64,000 nt of DNA from an uncultured Acetatifactor sp. Lineage in GTDB: Bacteria; Bacillota; Clostridia; Lachnospirales; Lachnospiraceae. Where the stretch lies: NCBI GenBank assembly GCA_910578185.1, contig CAJTPN010000010.1:73541-137540 (forward strand), written 5' to 3'. The position numbers and the translations under genes are program-made. Position 1 is the first letter of the stretch. Every line of letters starts with the position of its first letter. Of this stretch, positions 45,240-54,596 are shown one piece after another. A model generated the notes under the pieces. It saw only the letters and a list, made by a program, of their open reading frames with translations, was not told the origin of the DNA and made no database searches.

Positions 45240-45932
45240 ATGAGTGAAAAAATATTAATAGCGGAAGATGAGAAGGAGATTGCTGATCTCGTGGCGTTGT
45301 ATCTGGAAAACGAAGGCTTCCAGGTCTTGAAATGTTTTACCGGTACGGATGCCATGGAGGCGGTATCTTCCGGGCAGACGGATCTGGCAATTCTGGATAT
45401 TATGCTGCCTGGAGTCAGCGGGCTTGAGATATGCCGTAAAATAAGAGAAAAACATAATTACCCGATCATTATGCTGACTGCAAAGAGCCAGGAGACGGAT
45501 AAGATAACAGGTCTTGCGCTGGGGGCTGATGATTATATGACGAAACCCTTTCTGCCGCTGGAGCTGGTGGCCAGAGTAAAGGCGCAGCTGAGAAGATATA
45601 AACGATACAACACAGGAGTCAAACAGGAGGAGGTGCTGGAGGTTTCCGGGTTGGTATTAAATAATAAGACTCACGAATGCTTTTTAAACGAGCGGCCGCT
45701 GAATCTGACGCCTACGGAGTTTGCCATTCTGCGTATTCTATGTGAGCGCAAAGGGCAGGTGGTCAGCGCAGAGGACATGTTCCATTTGATATGGGAGGAG
45801 GAGTATTATGTGAAAAATAATAATACCATTACGGTACACATACGCCATTTGAGGGAAAAGATGGGAGATTCCTTTGAAAATCCCAAATATATTAAGACGG
45901 TATGGGGGTGCGGATATAAAATTGAAGGTTAA
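45240..45932 (+). CDS. OmpR/VanR-type response regulator
   Basis: A 230-residue two-component regulator. The receiver has the acidic pair (AEDEKEI), phosphoacceptor Asp in LAILDIMLPGVSGLEI, Thr in IMLTAKSQ and Lys in YMTKPFLPLEL. The C-terminal winged-helix domain (LNLTPTEFAILRILCERKGQVVS ... VHIRHLREKMGD ... KTVWGCGYKIE) is OmpR-like. ATG 45240 is preferred; a GTG at 45213 is an alternative. The histidine kinase gene starts inside its last codons. Location next to ddl-murF and a D,D-carboxypeptidase suggests cell-wall control, as for VanR. Confidence 0.9.
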   Translation: MSEKILIAEDEKEIADLVALYLENEGFQVLKCFTGTDAMEAVSSGQTDLAILDIMLPGVSGLEICRKIREKHNYPIIMLTAKSQETDKITGLALGADDYMTKPFLPLELVARVKAQLRRYKRYNTGVKQEEVLEVSGLVLNNKTHECFLNERPLNLTPTEFAILRILCERKGQVVSAEDMFHLIWEEEYYVKNNNTITVHIRHLREKMGDSFENPKYIKTVWGCGYKIEG

Positions 45933-47208
45933 TATAAAGATTGTCCGTCTGTTTGTAACCGTGTTGCTGCTCATAGGGGGTTTTATTCTGTGCAGGGGAA
46001 TCTATTTGTTGTTTGATCAGGTGATGAATGGTTTTGTGGTGGACTGGTTTGAGGAAAATTATATATTACAGGAATGGCGGCCAATAGGAAACGAAGGGCA
46101 GGGTTATTTTTACAGAAGTGTCCGATGGGGTAAGTTAAAGGTTCTTCTTTTCCAATCGTTTATTGCAGTCGTCTTTTTGTGGATTATGACCGTGAGGCTG
46201 GCTTCCATTTTGTATGCCGGCAGGCAGGAGAAAAAGGTGCTGTGTGCAGCAGGGAAAATGATCAATGATTATATGCGTCATGACAGAGAGGCATCCGATG
46301 TGTTCCCCAACGAGTATGCGCAGATTGCTGCCCAGATGTCGGAGATAAAGGCATCCATGCAGCGCCATGAACAGGTGCTTAAGGAAGAGACCAGCAGGAA
46401 AAACGATCTGATCACATATTTGGCTCATGATTTGAAAACGCCGCTCACATCCATCGTTGGGTATTTAAGTCTGTTAGAAGAGACGCCAAAGCTGCCGGCG
46501 CAACAGAGGGAAAAGTATGTACATATCACCTTGGAGAAGGCTTTGCACCTGGAAAAGCTGATCAACGAGTTTTTTGAAATCACCCGTTATAATCTACAGC
46601 AGATTGTGCTGGAGAAGGAAACGGTTGATTTGGTATTTCTGCTGGTGCAAATGGCTGACGAGTTTTACCCGGTGTTGTCGGCCCATGGAAATACGATAAA
46701 GCTGAGAATCGGACAGGATGTGGCAGGGGAAGATGTAGTTTCGGAGGAATGCAGGTCTGTTGCGGTTTGGGGGAGTTTGGCGGATCAAAAAGAGGAAGGA
46801 TTAATCTATAATGCTTTGGGGCAAAAAGCAAAAGACGGGAGCCAGGAGCGCGGCGCCGAGCGTATCAACGTCTATGCCGACGGAGAGAAGCTGGCGAGAG
46901 TTTTTTGCAACATTCTGAAAAATGCCATTGCTTATAGTTACCCGGACACGGAGATCGGAGTGGATTGCCTTGTGGAGGGGGAAAAGGTGCGGATTGTTTT
47001 TGCCAACAGAGGCAGGACGATACCACAGCAAAAGCTGAATGCAATTTTTGAAAAATTTTTCCGATTGGACGATGCCAGAAATACCAATACGGGTGGAGCG
47101 GGACTGGGGCTTTCCATTGCCAGGGAGATCGTTACGCTGCACGGAGGGACGATTTCGGCAGAAAGCCAGGATGAAGTGACCCGCTTTATTGTGATGCTGC
47201 CGTATTAG
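45922..47208 (+). CDS. VanS-type sensor histidine kinase
   Basis: A 428-residue membrane kinase with two transmembrane helices (residues ~8-30 and ~75-95) flanking a short extracellular loop, a linker, then the H-box AHDLKTPLTSIVGYLSLLEE and the ATPase domain (FCNILKNAIAYSYPDTE, KFFRLDDARNTNTGGAGLGLSIAREIVTLHGG). The likely start is TTG 45922, overlapping the response-regulator stop by 11 bases. The short loop and H-box region resemble VanS-type kinases. The signal sensed is unknown. Confidence 0.85.
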   Translation: MKVNIKIVRLFVTVLLLIGGFILCRGIYLLFDQVMNGFVVDWFEENYILQEWRPIGNEGQGYFYRSVRWGKLKVLLFQSFIAVVFLWIMTVRLASILYAGRQEKKVLCAAGKMINDYMRHDREASDVFPNEYAQIAAQMSEIKASMQRHEQVLKEETSRKNDLITYLAHDLKTPLTSIVGYLSLLEETPKLPAQQREKYVHITLEKALHLEKLINEFFEITRYNLQQIVLEKETVDLVFLLVQMADEFYPVLSAHGNTIKLRIGQDVAGEDVVSEECRSVAVWGSLADQKEEGLIYNALGQKAKDGSQERGAERINVYADGEKLARVFCNILKNAIAYSYPDTEIGVDCLVEGEKVRIVFANRGRTIPQQKLNAIFEKFFRLDDARNTNTGGAGLGLSIAREIVTLHGGTISAESQDEVTRFIVMLPY

Positions 47209-47920
47209 ACCCGTTTAACAGGTGTTTTCTCGTTTGCTTCCGCGCTTAGAATTTTCAACGCAGGTAGTAGCGTGGGATGAATATCTTCAGCTCTCAAAAA
47301 CGCTCAAACATATACAATATAATGCCGTGATTCATCGCGCAAAAACCATGACAAAGGTAACTTCTTTTATGCAGTTTGGAAATGCTTGGGCAAATCGCCC
47401 CTGTCAATGTAAGACCAATCAGCTTTCGGACAAAGACCAGACACGCCAGCTCTTGGGGGAATTGCTGCAAAAATCCATTGAACGTGTTGTAAATGATTTT
47501 ATAGAGAGAACTTATTACAAATAATTTATTTGCGTTTGTTAAGCCGCACATAAACTTCCAGTTGAAAAATAGACAGATGGGGTCGAATATTCCTTGTTGC
47601 GATAATAATGAGAAGGAATGATTCGGCAAATTCAAACACGCCCCGGAATGTACATTGTGTGTAATTTTTCTGACGGAAGACGCTCCTGCAACTCAATATG
47701 TCCCATCCCGGGAAAAACCGCGTCAGACAAAAAAGCACTTCGGAATTTGTCTTATGCTGCTGTCAATCGTGGTTGTTTTTACCGTTTTGAATATAAGTGA
47801 TCAGAGTCCCGTTAATGGATTCTTAGGAAAGATACAATAAAATGTTATGATCCATTTTGCCGCCGTCTCTTACAATAGAATCGTCTGGAATAAAAATGTT
47901 TTTAGGCGTAGGAGGTTGTT
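47209..47920 (+). other. Poorly resolved region with gene fragments
   Basis: No confident gene. A 100-codon GTG-start frame (47222-47524) has a plausible helical C-terminus (QLLGELLQKSIERVVNDFIER), but no ribosome-binding site or family. A second frame (about 47655-47840) encodes EKPRQTKKHFGICLMLLSIVVV, a single transmembrane helix, and looks like a real small membrane protein. Its N-terminus seems to lie in another frame starting near 47610 (MRRNDSANSNTPRNVHCV), so a frameshift is suspected. The region may be decayed. Confidence 0.35.
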
Positions 47921-48967
47921 ATGAGACGAAAAAGGAAGGGTGCATTTCTGAGAGACCAAAGAGCAATGATATGGAAAGGGATCGGTGTTCTGTGTGGATG
48001 TATGGTATGGGCAGGGGTGATTCTGGCAGTGGGCTTCCGTGGGAGCGGTGGAAGGATGCAGACACCAAAAGAGATTTGGCTCTATGACCACAGGGAAGAA
48101 TCCGACGGCATGATGGATCCATCTGACGGGGAAGCAAAATTACAGGAAATACCGTCAGAGATAATGGATGACTTGTACAGTCCCTACGGGGTGTTAATAG
48201 ATGGGACAAGCGGAGAAGTCTTGGCAGGCAGATACAGCCAGGACCGGATATATCCTGCGTCCATGACAAAGATGATGACGGCTATCGTAGCATTGGAAAA
48301 TACGGACGACTGGGAGGAGAGGATTGTGCTTCCCACAGAAATATATGGTGTGTTGTATGCAGAGCATGCCTCCGTAGCCGGCTTCGAGGCCGGTGAAAAG
48401 GTCTTGCCTATGGATATGTTATATGGTATGCTGCTGCCTTCAGGGGCGGAGTGCTGCCTGGGCTACGCATGGCAGCTGGCAGGAAACGAGAAAAACTTTG
48501 TGGAGTGGATGAATGAGAAAGCGGATGCGCTGGAGATGACGGGGACACATTTTGCCAATACCACCGGACTGCCGGATGAGGATCACTATTCCACGGTGGA
48601 AGATATGGCGGTTCTGCTCCGCTACTGTCTGCAAAATGAGAGTTTTCGGGAGATATTGACGGCACAAAGCCACCGGACTGCGCCTACAAACGTGCATCCC
48701 AAGGGACTTGATTTTACCAGCACATTGCTTGGAAGACTGGAGGGTGGGAAACAGGTGAAAGGCGCGCAGATTCTCGGCGGGAAGACGGGTTATACTTCAA
48801 AGGCAGGCTTGTGTCTTGCCAGTGTTGCCAGAATAGGGGATAGGGAATATATCTTGGTTACCGCTGGGGCACCCGGAACAAACTATGCAGAAACTTATCA
48901 CATTGAGGATGCGGTTGCGGTATATGGAAGATTGGCCGAATTTTTAGAAGGTTCGGATTTGGGCTAA
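47921..48967 (+). CDS. D-alanyl-D-alanine carboxypeptidase (S11, PBP5-like)
   Basis: Trims the terminal D-Ala from peptidoglycan stem peptides at the outer membrane surface of the cell. The 348-residue protein has one N-terminal helix (residues ~22-43, a signal anchor) and the S11 motifs SMTKMMTA (S-x-x-K) and GGKTGYTSKAG (K-T-G). The second motif reads PSGAECCLGYA, with Ala at the usual Asn of S-x-N. The C-terminal beta domain of PBP5 is absent. GTAGGAGG precedes the ATG. It lies downstream of the VanRS-like pair. Confidence 0.87.
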   Translation: MRRKRKGAFLRDQRAMIWKGIGVLCGCMVWAGVILAVGFRGSGGRMQTPKEIWLYDHREESDGMMDPSDGEAKLQEIPSEIMDDLYSPYGVLIDGTSGEVLAGRYSQDRIYPASMTKMMTAIVALENTDDWEERIVLPTEIYGVLYAEHASVAGFEAGEKVLPMDMLYGMLLPSGAECCLGYAWQLAGNEKNFVEWMNEKADALEMTGTHFANTTGLPDEDHYSTVEDMAVLLRYCLQNESFREILTAQSHRTAPTNVHPKGLDFTSTLLGRLEGGKQVKGAQILGGKTGYTSKAGLCLASVARIGDREYILVTAGAPGTNYAETYHIEDAVAVYGRLAEFLEGSDLG

Positions 48968-48985
48968 TCATTGTTGACTTTTATA

Positions 48986-49020
48986 TCAGGGGCAAATCGG
49001 TATGAGCCGATAGCCCCTGA
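48986..49020. terminator. Hairpin between convergent genes
   Basis: TCAGGGGC (48986-48993) pairs with GCCCCTGA (49013-49020), with an inner CGG/CCG stem. It has no T tract, so termination is uncertain; it follows the carboxypeptidase gene. Confidence 0.45.
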
Positions 49021-49143
49021 CGCTGTGTTACTAAAGCTCAGCCGTTTTTTCCGGCATAGGATTATCATGCAGCTGCATATACAATCTTAATAAACCTCTA
49101 AATCGTTTTTTGTCATTTCTCTAATCATATATGGCATCCCTTC

Positions 49144-49797
49144 TTAATGTTCGTTCCACTCATCATAAAATTCTTTTAGAAACTCACGCATATATCTGTC
49201 CCGTTTCTGAGCAATGGATTTTGCACAATCGGTATTCATCATATCTTTCATCAAAAGAAGTTTTTCATAGAAATGATTTATTGTTGTGCCTTCATTATTC
49301 CTATACTCAGTTTCGTTCATATTTATATTGGGTTGGCAATCCGGAATGTAAATCGCCCTGTTATGATTTCCGCCATAAGCAAAGGCCCTCGCAATTCCAA
49401 TCGCCCCCATTGCATCCAGTCGGTCTGCATCCTGCACAATTTTTCCTTCTATTGACGTTGCAGCAATTGTTTCTGTGCCTTTGAATGAAATCTCCTTGAT
49501 AATATCAATTACACCATCGATGGTATCTTCTGTAAGATGGCAATCTAACATAATACGCCGTGCATTTTCATAATCCGTCGTTTCAAATATCTTTATATCA
49601 TCCGTATCATGCAGCAATGCAGCGATCATCACTATGTATTCGTCACATTTTTCTGTTTTAGCGATTCTCTCTGCATTATTTAAGACTCTTAAGCTATGCC
49701 AGTAATCATGTCCCGAATAATCATTTGCAAACAATTCCTTTATTTTTTGTTGGAGCATATATTTCGTCTGCTCATATACATTCTTCAAATAATCCAT
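49144..49797 (-). CDS. HD-domain phosphohydrolase
   Basis: A 217-residue cytoplasmic protein with the metal-dependent HD-domain pattern: YSGHDYWHSLRVLNNAERIA (first His), IAALLHDTDD (H-D), a central helical stretch, and IVQDADRLDAMGAIGIARAFAYGG (late Asp). It is of the YedJ/uncharacterised HD family; substrates are usually nucleotides or phosphates, here unknown. Its ATG at 49797 lies inside the tail of a truncated HAD gene, in a different frame. Confidence 0.82.
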   Translation of the reverse strand: MDYLKNVYEQTKYMLQQKIKELFANDYSGHDYWHSLRVLNNAERIAKTEKCDEYIVMIAALLHDTDDIKIFETTDYENARRIMLDCHLTEDTIDGVIDIIKEISFKGTETIAATSIEGKIVQDADRLDAMGAIGIARAFAYGGNHNRAIYIPDCQPNINMNETEYRNNEGTTINHFYEKLLLMKDMMNTDCAKSIAQKRDRYMREFLKEFYDEWNEH

Positions 49798-49913
49798 TTA
49801 TCCAAATAGACGGCTACACCGTCCTCCTCATTTAAAAGTGTGAGATCATCAGCAATATCTTTGATCTCTTGTATTGCATTGTCCATGGCTACAACAATAC
49901 CCCATCCCTTTAA
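49785..49913 (-). pseudogene. C-terminal remnant of a Cof-type HAD phosphatase
   Basis: On the minus strand the frame ending at the TGA (49785-49787) reads GWGIVVAMDNAIQEIKDI, then ADDLTLLNEEDGVAVYLDK. This matches the end of HAD-IIB/Cof enzymes (G-x-x-V-A-M-x-N-A, later E-D-G-V-A). No upstream part of the enzyme is present before the 49950 gene, so it is a deletion remnant. Confidence 0.6.
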
Positions 49914-49949
49914 GATACAGCCCTGTATTTATACTTTTGCCTAGGAGAG

Positions 49950-51512
49950 TTATGGAGTGAACTTTTTGTTTCTAAAAAAGGAGTGGCATGTCTCCAGGAG
50001 TCTGGTGGTAAGTTCATCCAGTCCCATTGCCATCATGGGGATCTGCATGAGGAAATAGGGCAGGATATACCTGGTTTTGGCCTCCCACATAAGTGAGAAT
50101 AGAAAACCGCCAAAGACGGCGATCAGCAACAGGTATTTTTCCAGCCGTACATTATCTCTTCCGTGTCTTGCCAGCAGGTAGAGGATACCGCCGTACATAA
50201 GCAGCTGATAGAGTTTCATGCCAAGGGAAAGTAATCTTGTAAGGGCTCCCTGGGCGTAGATCTCTTTTATGACAGGCAGTTGGTCTTCTTTCACATAGTC
50301 GTTCATGGCAAGACTCTGGTACATGGGGGCGTTCCATTGGGCATTCATTTTGCGGACAAAAAAGTCAATCATGTAATCGGGATCCTTTTTGTAAATATCC
50401 AGATACAACTGTAAATCCTGCCGGGCTTTTTCCTTTGCCATTGCCACGTTATCGTCAAGTTCATCAAAGGTAAGGTATTCATAGCCGTTGTGCCAGCCGG
50501 TAAAGCCATTGTCGTCATTAAGCCCCATGACAATAAAAAGCAGTGCCGGGATGGCAGGAGCGTTCACTCCCGGTTCACCTTCTCCGGCAGCGTTATGGTA
50601 AAGACCCAATACTGCCAGATGCAGGATGCTGCAGCCTGTGATCAGTGCCGCAAGCAAAGAGAGGGTTTTCAGGCGGCGATCAAAAAGGAGCTTTATCAGC
50701 GTCACGATAGCCAGTGCAATTACCAGGATCAGCATATTTTTCCGAAGCTCCACGGCAAAGCCTATGGAGAGCCCAAACAGAAAAAGACGGATTGGGGAAA
50801 ATTTTTTCAGGCAGGATAAATACATCCAGACCCCAAAAAATCCCAGGATAGTCGAGATGAGATCACCGTATACAAAGGTGGTATAGGCATACATGGGAAA
50901 GCAAAATAATACGAACAGGTAATAAAAGATTTCCGCTCTCGTACTTTCCTCCGATAAAAGCCGTACAATCTGGCATCCTGACAATACCAAAAGCGGCACC
51001 ATGGCCGCCACAAGGTATTGGAAGGCCGGATAAAAGCCTTCACCAAAAACAGCAAAGAGCAGTCGAAGCAGAGTGACCATACCAAGCTGCTGAGGGTATC
51101 TGGCCATGTAGCCGCCCTTAGATAATTCATGGAAGTCTCCCCTGTTAAATTCATCCGCATATTGGCATAAAAACATCTGATCCGCCTGAGGGGCGGATTT
51201 GCTGCCAAAGACCCAGTAAAAGCTGACGGCGGCGGTTAAAATACAAATTACTAAAAGCACCGTGTTGCGGGCTTTTTTTGACTTGAGCTTATCTGACAGT
51301 CTGCCCACAAAACAAAGGGCCAGGAGGGCAAGGCAGATTAAGGCGGCGTTTGACAGGAGGGAATCCGATTTAAAATAAATATGTTCATCCGCCAATTCTG
51401 TACTGTTTATGCCGGTGCCGCCCAGACAGTAATAAAAGAGTATGGCGAACATGGCAATTCCGAAGATATGAAACAGGTAGCAGAAAGTTTTTTCTTTGAA
51501 TAAGCGTTTCAT
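49950..51512 (-). CDS. Polytopic membrane protein, GT-C glycosyltransferase-like (second)
   Basis: A 520-residue membrane protein with about 11-12 hydrophobic segments. GSKSAPQADQMFLCQYADEFNRGDF after the third helix resembles the first acidic loop of lipid-linked sugar transferases, and YTTFVYGDLISTILGFFGVW resembles a GT-C second loop. An extracytoplasmic section (FIVMGLNDDNGFTGWHNGYEYLTFDELDD) precedes the last helices. The ATG at 51512 is preferred over 51560. Overall layout matches the protein at 5643-7331, so the genome carries at least two members of this family. plsC lies directly upstream on the same strand. Confidence 0.6.
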   Translation of the reverse strand: MKRLFKEKTFCYLFHIFGIAMFAILFYYCLGGTGINSTELADEHIYFKSDSLLSNAALICLALLALCFVGRLSDKLKSKKARNTVLLVICILTAAVSFYWVFGSKSAPQADQMFLCQYADEFNRGDFHELSKGGYMARYPQQLGMVTLLRLLFAVFGEGFYPAFQYLVAAMVPLLVLSGCQIVRLLSEESTRAEIFYYLFVLFCFPMYAYTTFVYGDLISTILGFFGVWMYLSCLKKFSPIRLFLFGLSIGFAVELRKNMLILVIALAIVTLIKLLFDRRLKTLSLLAALITGCSILHLAVLGLYHNAAGEGEPGVNAPAIPALLFIVMGLNDDNGFTGWHNGYEYLTFDELDDNVAMAKEKARQDLQLYLDIYKKDPDYMIDFFVRKMNAQWNAPMYQSLAMNDYVKEDQLPVIKEIYAQGALTRLLSLGMKLYQLLMYGGILYLLARHGRDNVRLEKYLLLIAVFGGFLFSLMWEAKTRYILPYFLMQIPMMAMGLDELTTRLLETCHSFFRNKKFTP

Positions 51513-51584
51513 GCAGTACCTCGCTTTGATGCTTCCCGCAAGGGGGAACTTGGCAGTCAATAATTGAAAGATAAACGTCTGATG

Positions 51585-52328
51585 TCAGGTGATATCATAT
51601 TCTTTCTTTAACTCAAAATAACGTTCTGAGATTATTTTGCTCACATAGGCGCCCAGGTTTTTTTTGTGTTCCTTATCCAATTCTTTCAAGTTTATCGGCG
51701 CTGCGAAATCAATGATAACAGTGGTTTTTTTTATTTTTGGCAGATGATCTTCAAAAACGCCTGCGGAGTTGACGATGGTCATGGGAACGACGGGAACGCC
51801 GCCTCTTTCCGCAATCTTAAAGCTGCCTTCATGGAAGGGCAGGAAAGTATCGTTTACTTTGTTGCGGGTGCCCTCCGGAAAAATACAGATGGATATGCCT
51901 GACTTTACTTCTTCCACACCCTTCAGGATGGTCTTCAAACCTTCTTTGATATTCTCCCGGTCCAAAAACAGACAGTGGATGTTTTTCATCCAGGTGCTGA
52001 GCAGAGGCCACTTGCGCATTTCCGCTTTTGCCACATAGCCGGTGACGCCCGGGAATACGGTGCAGGTGAGCACGATATCAAAATAACTTCGGTGGTTGCC
52101 CACATATAGGACGGCGCTGTCAGAGGGGATATTTTCAAGTCCCTTTACGATGACGTTTGTTCCCGCAAAGAAGGTGACGCAGCGAAATCCCCAGCTTACA
52201 ATGGCCTTGGAACTGCGGGCCTTCAAAGCCGGATTGAACTTTCCGATCACCCATTCCGTCAGCATCACGGGAATGCCGAGGATTAAAAAGGAAAATAAAA
52301 AAGTTACCGCTAAAATCAGACGAATCAT
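51585..52328 (-). CDS. plsC: 1-acyl-sn-glycerol-3-phosphate acyltransferase
   Basis: Makes phosphatidic acid at the membrane. The 247-residue protein has an N-terminal hydrophobic anchor, then NHRSYFD (the NHx4D catalytic block, near residue 80), a middle LFLDRENIKEG block, FPEGTRNKV (the FPEGTR substrate-binding block) and VPMTIVNSAG. Length fits the family. The ATG at 52328 is preferred to the GTG at 52337. The GT-C-like gene follows 72 bases downstream on the same strand. Confidence 0.9.
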   Translation of the reverse strand: MIRLILAVTFLFSFLILGIPVMLTEWVIGKFNPALKARSSKAIVSWGFRCVTFFAGTNVIVKGLENIPSDSAVLYVGNHRSYFDIVLTCTVFPGVTGYVAKAEMRKWPLLSTWMKNIHCLFLDRENIKEGLKTILKGVEEVKSGISICIFPEGTRNKVNDTFLPFHEGSFKIAERGGVPVVPMTIVNSAGVFEDHLPKIKKTTVIIDFAAPINLKELDKEHKKNLGAYVSKIISERYFELKKEYDIT

Positions 52329-52449
52329 GGTTCCCACATCCTTTTCGATTATTCTGGAAAATAAAAGGTTATCCTAACATATTTTAGCATAGAAAACGGA
52401 AGCTGTACATAGAATAAAATAAACAGAATATCATAAGAGAGGGTTACCA

Positions 52450-52875
52450 TTGAAAAAGTTACGGATAACCGCCAGGCTTGGCGTATGTGGGATATTGCTT
52501 TTCTGTGTGCTGGCTGCCAGCGGCTGTACCCTGCTGAGCGAAGAAAAAATCAAACTGCGGGATTTGGAGTTTACGGTCTTAAGTGACGAAATGATTCCGG
52601 AGCAGCTTAAGGGCATTATTGAGGAGAAGAAAAAACAGCCGTTTCAGATCACATACACTGATAATGCCAATCTGTACATATGTATCGGTTATGGGGAGCA
52701 GCAGACAGGGGGCTACAGCATTGCGGTAAATGAGCTGTATCTGACGGACGCAAATATTGTTGTCAGCACCAGCCTTCTGGGACCGGATCCTTCTGAGAAA
52801 AGCAACAAGACTCCGTCTTATCCCTATATTGTGATCAAGACAGAATTTTTAGAGCAGACAGTTACCTTTGAATAA
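52450..52875 (+). CDS. Lipoprotein with PrcB-like C-terminal domain
   Basis: A 141-residue lipoprotein: signal LGVCGILLFCVLAASGC (lipobox AASGC, Cys near 26), then a small beta-rich domain with YICIGYGEQQTGGYSIAVNELYL and PYIVIKTEFL, matching the protease-complex-associated PrcB domain. The start is TTG 52450, 7 bases after GAGAGGG. It stands alone and is followed by its own terminator. Function unknown. Confidence 0.65.
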   Translation: MKKLRITARLGVCGILLFCVLAASGCTLLSEEKIKLRDLEFTVLSDEMIPEQLKGIIEEKKKQPFQITYTDNANLYICIGYGEQQTGGYSIAVNELYLTDANIVVSTSLLGPDPSEKSNKTPSYPYIVIKTEFLEQTVTFE

Positions 52876-52893
52876 AAAGGGTGTTTATGGAGA

Positions 52894-52940
52894 AACCTTA
52901 CTGCATTATTCGGCGTATCGGAAAGGCAGTAAGGTTTTTT
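52894..52940 (+). terminator. Intrinsic terminator of the PrcB-like gene
   Basis: AACCTTACTGC (52894-52904) pairs with GCAGTAAGGTT (52926-52936), with a T tract ending at 52940. The loop is about 21 nt. Confidence 0.75.
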
Positions 52941-53041
52941 GTCAGGAAAAGATATTGAAAATTTTAAACAAAATGCTATAATAAACCAAAAGAACATACA
53001 TTCTTGGAGGGATGCCCTTTGGGAAATGGGAGGAGAAAATG

Positions 53042-54313
53042 ATGTTACTGATAAAGAATGGCTATATGATTGATCCTAAGTCCGGAAGAGAAGGCAAATT
53101 TGATATCTTGACGGAAGGGGACAAGATCATACGAATTGGCAGGAATCTTCCCGGAGTGGAGGAGGCGGGCAGTGTGATCGATGCGGAGGGACTTTTGGTT
53201 GCGCCTGGGTTGGTGGACGTGCATGTTCATTTCAGGGATCCCGGATTTCCGGAGAAAGAAGATATTGTCACAGGAGCCGGGGCCGCCGCAAAGGGAGGAT
53301 TTACCTCTGTGGTAATGATGGCGAATACAAAGCCTAATATAGATAATGTAGATACCCTGGAGTATGTGATACGAAAGGGGAGGGAGACAGGGATTCATGT
53401 GTATTCCTGCGCAAATGTGACCGTGGGAATGCAGGGCAGGGAATTGGTGGCCATGGAGGAGCTGGCAGGGGCTGGCGCAGTGGGCTTTACCGATGACGGC
53501 ATTCCTTTGATGGATGAGAAGCTGGTATCCGAAGCTATGGAGAGGGCTGTGGGATTGGACATGCCTTTGAGCTTTCACGAGGAGGATCCGCAGTTGATAA
53601 CAAATAACGGTATCAACAGGGGAAGGGCAAGCGCGTTTTTCGGGATTGGCGGTTCTCCCAGAGAGGCTGAAATCGGTCTGGTGAAGAGGGATTTGGAGCT
53701 GGCGCTTAAGACGGGCGCAAGTATTAATATACAGCATATCAGTACCAAGGAAGCGGTGGAGCTGGTGCGGCAGGCCAGGAAAAAGGGAAGCAATATTCAT
53801 GCGGAGGCGACGCCGCACCACTTTACTTTGACGGAGGAAGCCGTGATGGAATATGGCACTTTGGCCAAGATGAATCCTCCGCTGCGGGAGGAGGAGGATC
53901 GTCTGGCAATTATTCATGGTCTGGTGGACGGCACCATTGATATGATAGCCACCGACCATGCGCCGCATACCGGGGAGGAAAAGGCAAAGCCTGTGACGGA
54001 GGCCCCCAGCGGAATCATTGGGTTGGAGACGGCATTGCCGTTGGCCATCACGGAACTGGTGGGCGGAGGATATCTGACCATGGGGCAGCTGCTTCGATTG
54101 ATGTGTACCAATCCGGCAAATCTTTACCATCTGAATGCTGGTTATCTGGCGGAAAACGGTCCTGCGGATATTGTGCTGATTGATACTGGGGCAGAGGTGA
54201 TTCCGGAGAATTATGTTTCCAGGGCCTTCAATACACCGTTTACAGGCTGGCGATTAAAGGGTAAGGTGGTAAAAACCATTGCCTCGGGAAAGATTGTCTG
54301 GGAAGATCAGTGA
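53042..54313 (+). CDS. pyrC: Dihydroorotase
   Basis: Cyclises carbamoyl-aspartate to dihydroorotate in pyrimidine synthesis. The 423-residue protein is the multidomain-independent type I form: DVHVHFRDPGF (H-x-H), HISTKEAVEL, HAEATPHHFTLTEE, and the catalytic TDHAPHTGEEK. GGGAGGAG stands ahead of two adjacent ATGs (53039, 53042); the second has better spacing. It begins the pyr gene run (pyrC, unknown, pyrK, pyrD). Confidence 0.93.
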   Translation: MLLIKNGYMIDPKSGREGKFDILTEGDKIIRIGRNLPGVEEAGSVIDAEGLLVAPGLVDVHVHFRDPGFPEKEDIVTGAGAAAKGGFTSVVMMANTKPNIDNVDTLEYVIRKGRETGIHVYSCANVTVGMQGRELVAMEELAGAGAVGFTDDGIPLMDEKLVSEAMERAVGLDMPLSFHEEDPQLITNNGINRGRASAFFGIGGSPREAEIGLVKRDLELALKTGASINIQHISTKEAVELVRQARKKGSNIHAEATPHHFTLTEEAVMEYGTLAKMNPPLREEEDRLAIIHGLVDGTIDMIATDHAPHTGEEKAKPVTEAPSGIIGLETALPLAITELVGGGYLTMGQLLRLMCTNPANLYHLNAGYLAENGPADIVLIDTGAEVIPENYVSRAFNTPFTGWRLKGKVVKTIASGKIVWEDQ

Positions 54314-54596
54314 CGGACGTGTGAGTTTCCTCGTCTGCTGCAAGATAAGTTATTTGTATCAAAAGGCCTATTGGGGACAGGTTGAATTTATAGGCAATGA
54401 GTGGTATAATATTCCAGGCGGCGATGGGGCAGGGAAAGGTGAAAAAGAGAACAGCCGAGCCCAGGCATATGCAGAAAAATTTACTTCCATCTGAAGGCGC
54501 TGTAGTGAACAATGTGTTAAGGCGCCTGACGGAACAAGCTGCCGCAGGCGGGAAAAAAATAAAAAAGTCACGGAACTTAAAATAGGAGGAATCAAT

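Noticed and set aside
42291..48967. Glycopeptide-resistance (van) operon
   Set aside because: No VanH or VanX homologue is present, and the ligase carries the Tyr-containing GFYDYRNKY typical of D-Ala-D-Ala rather than D-Ala-D-Lac ligases.
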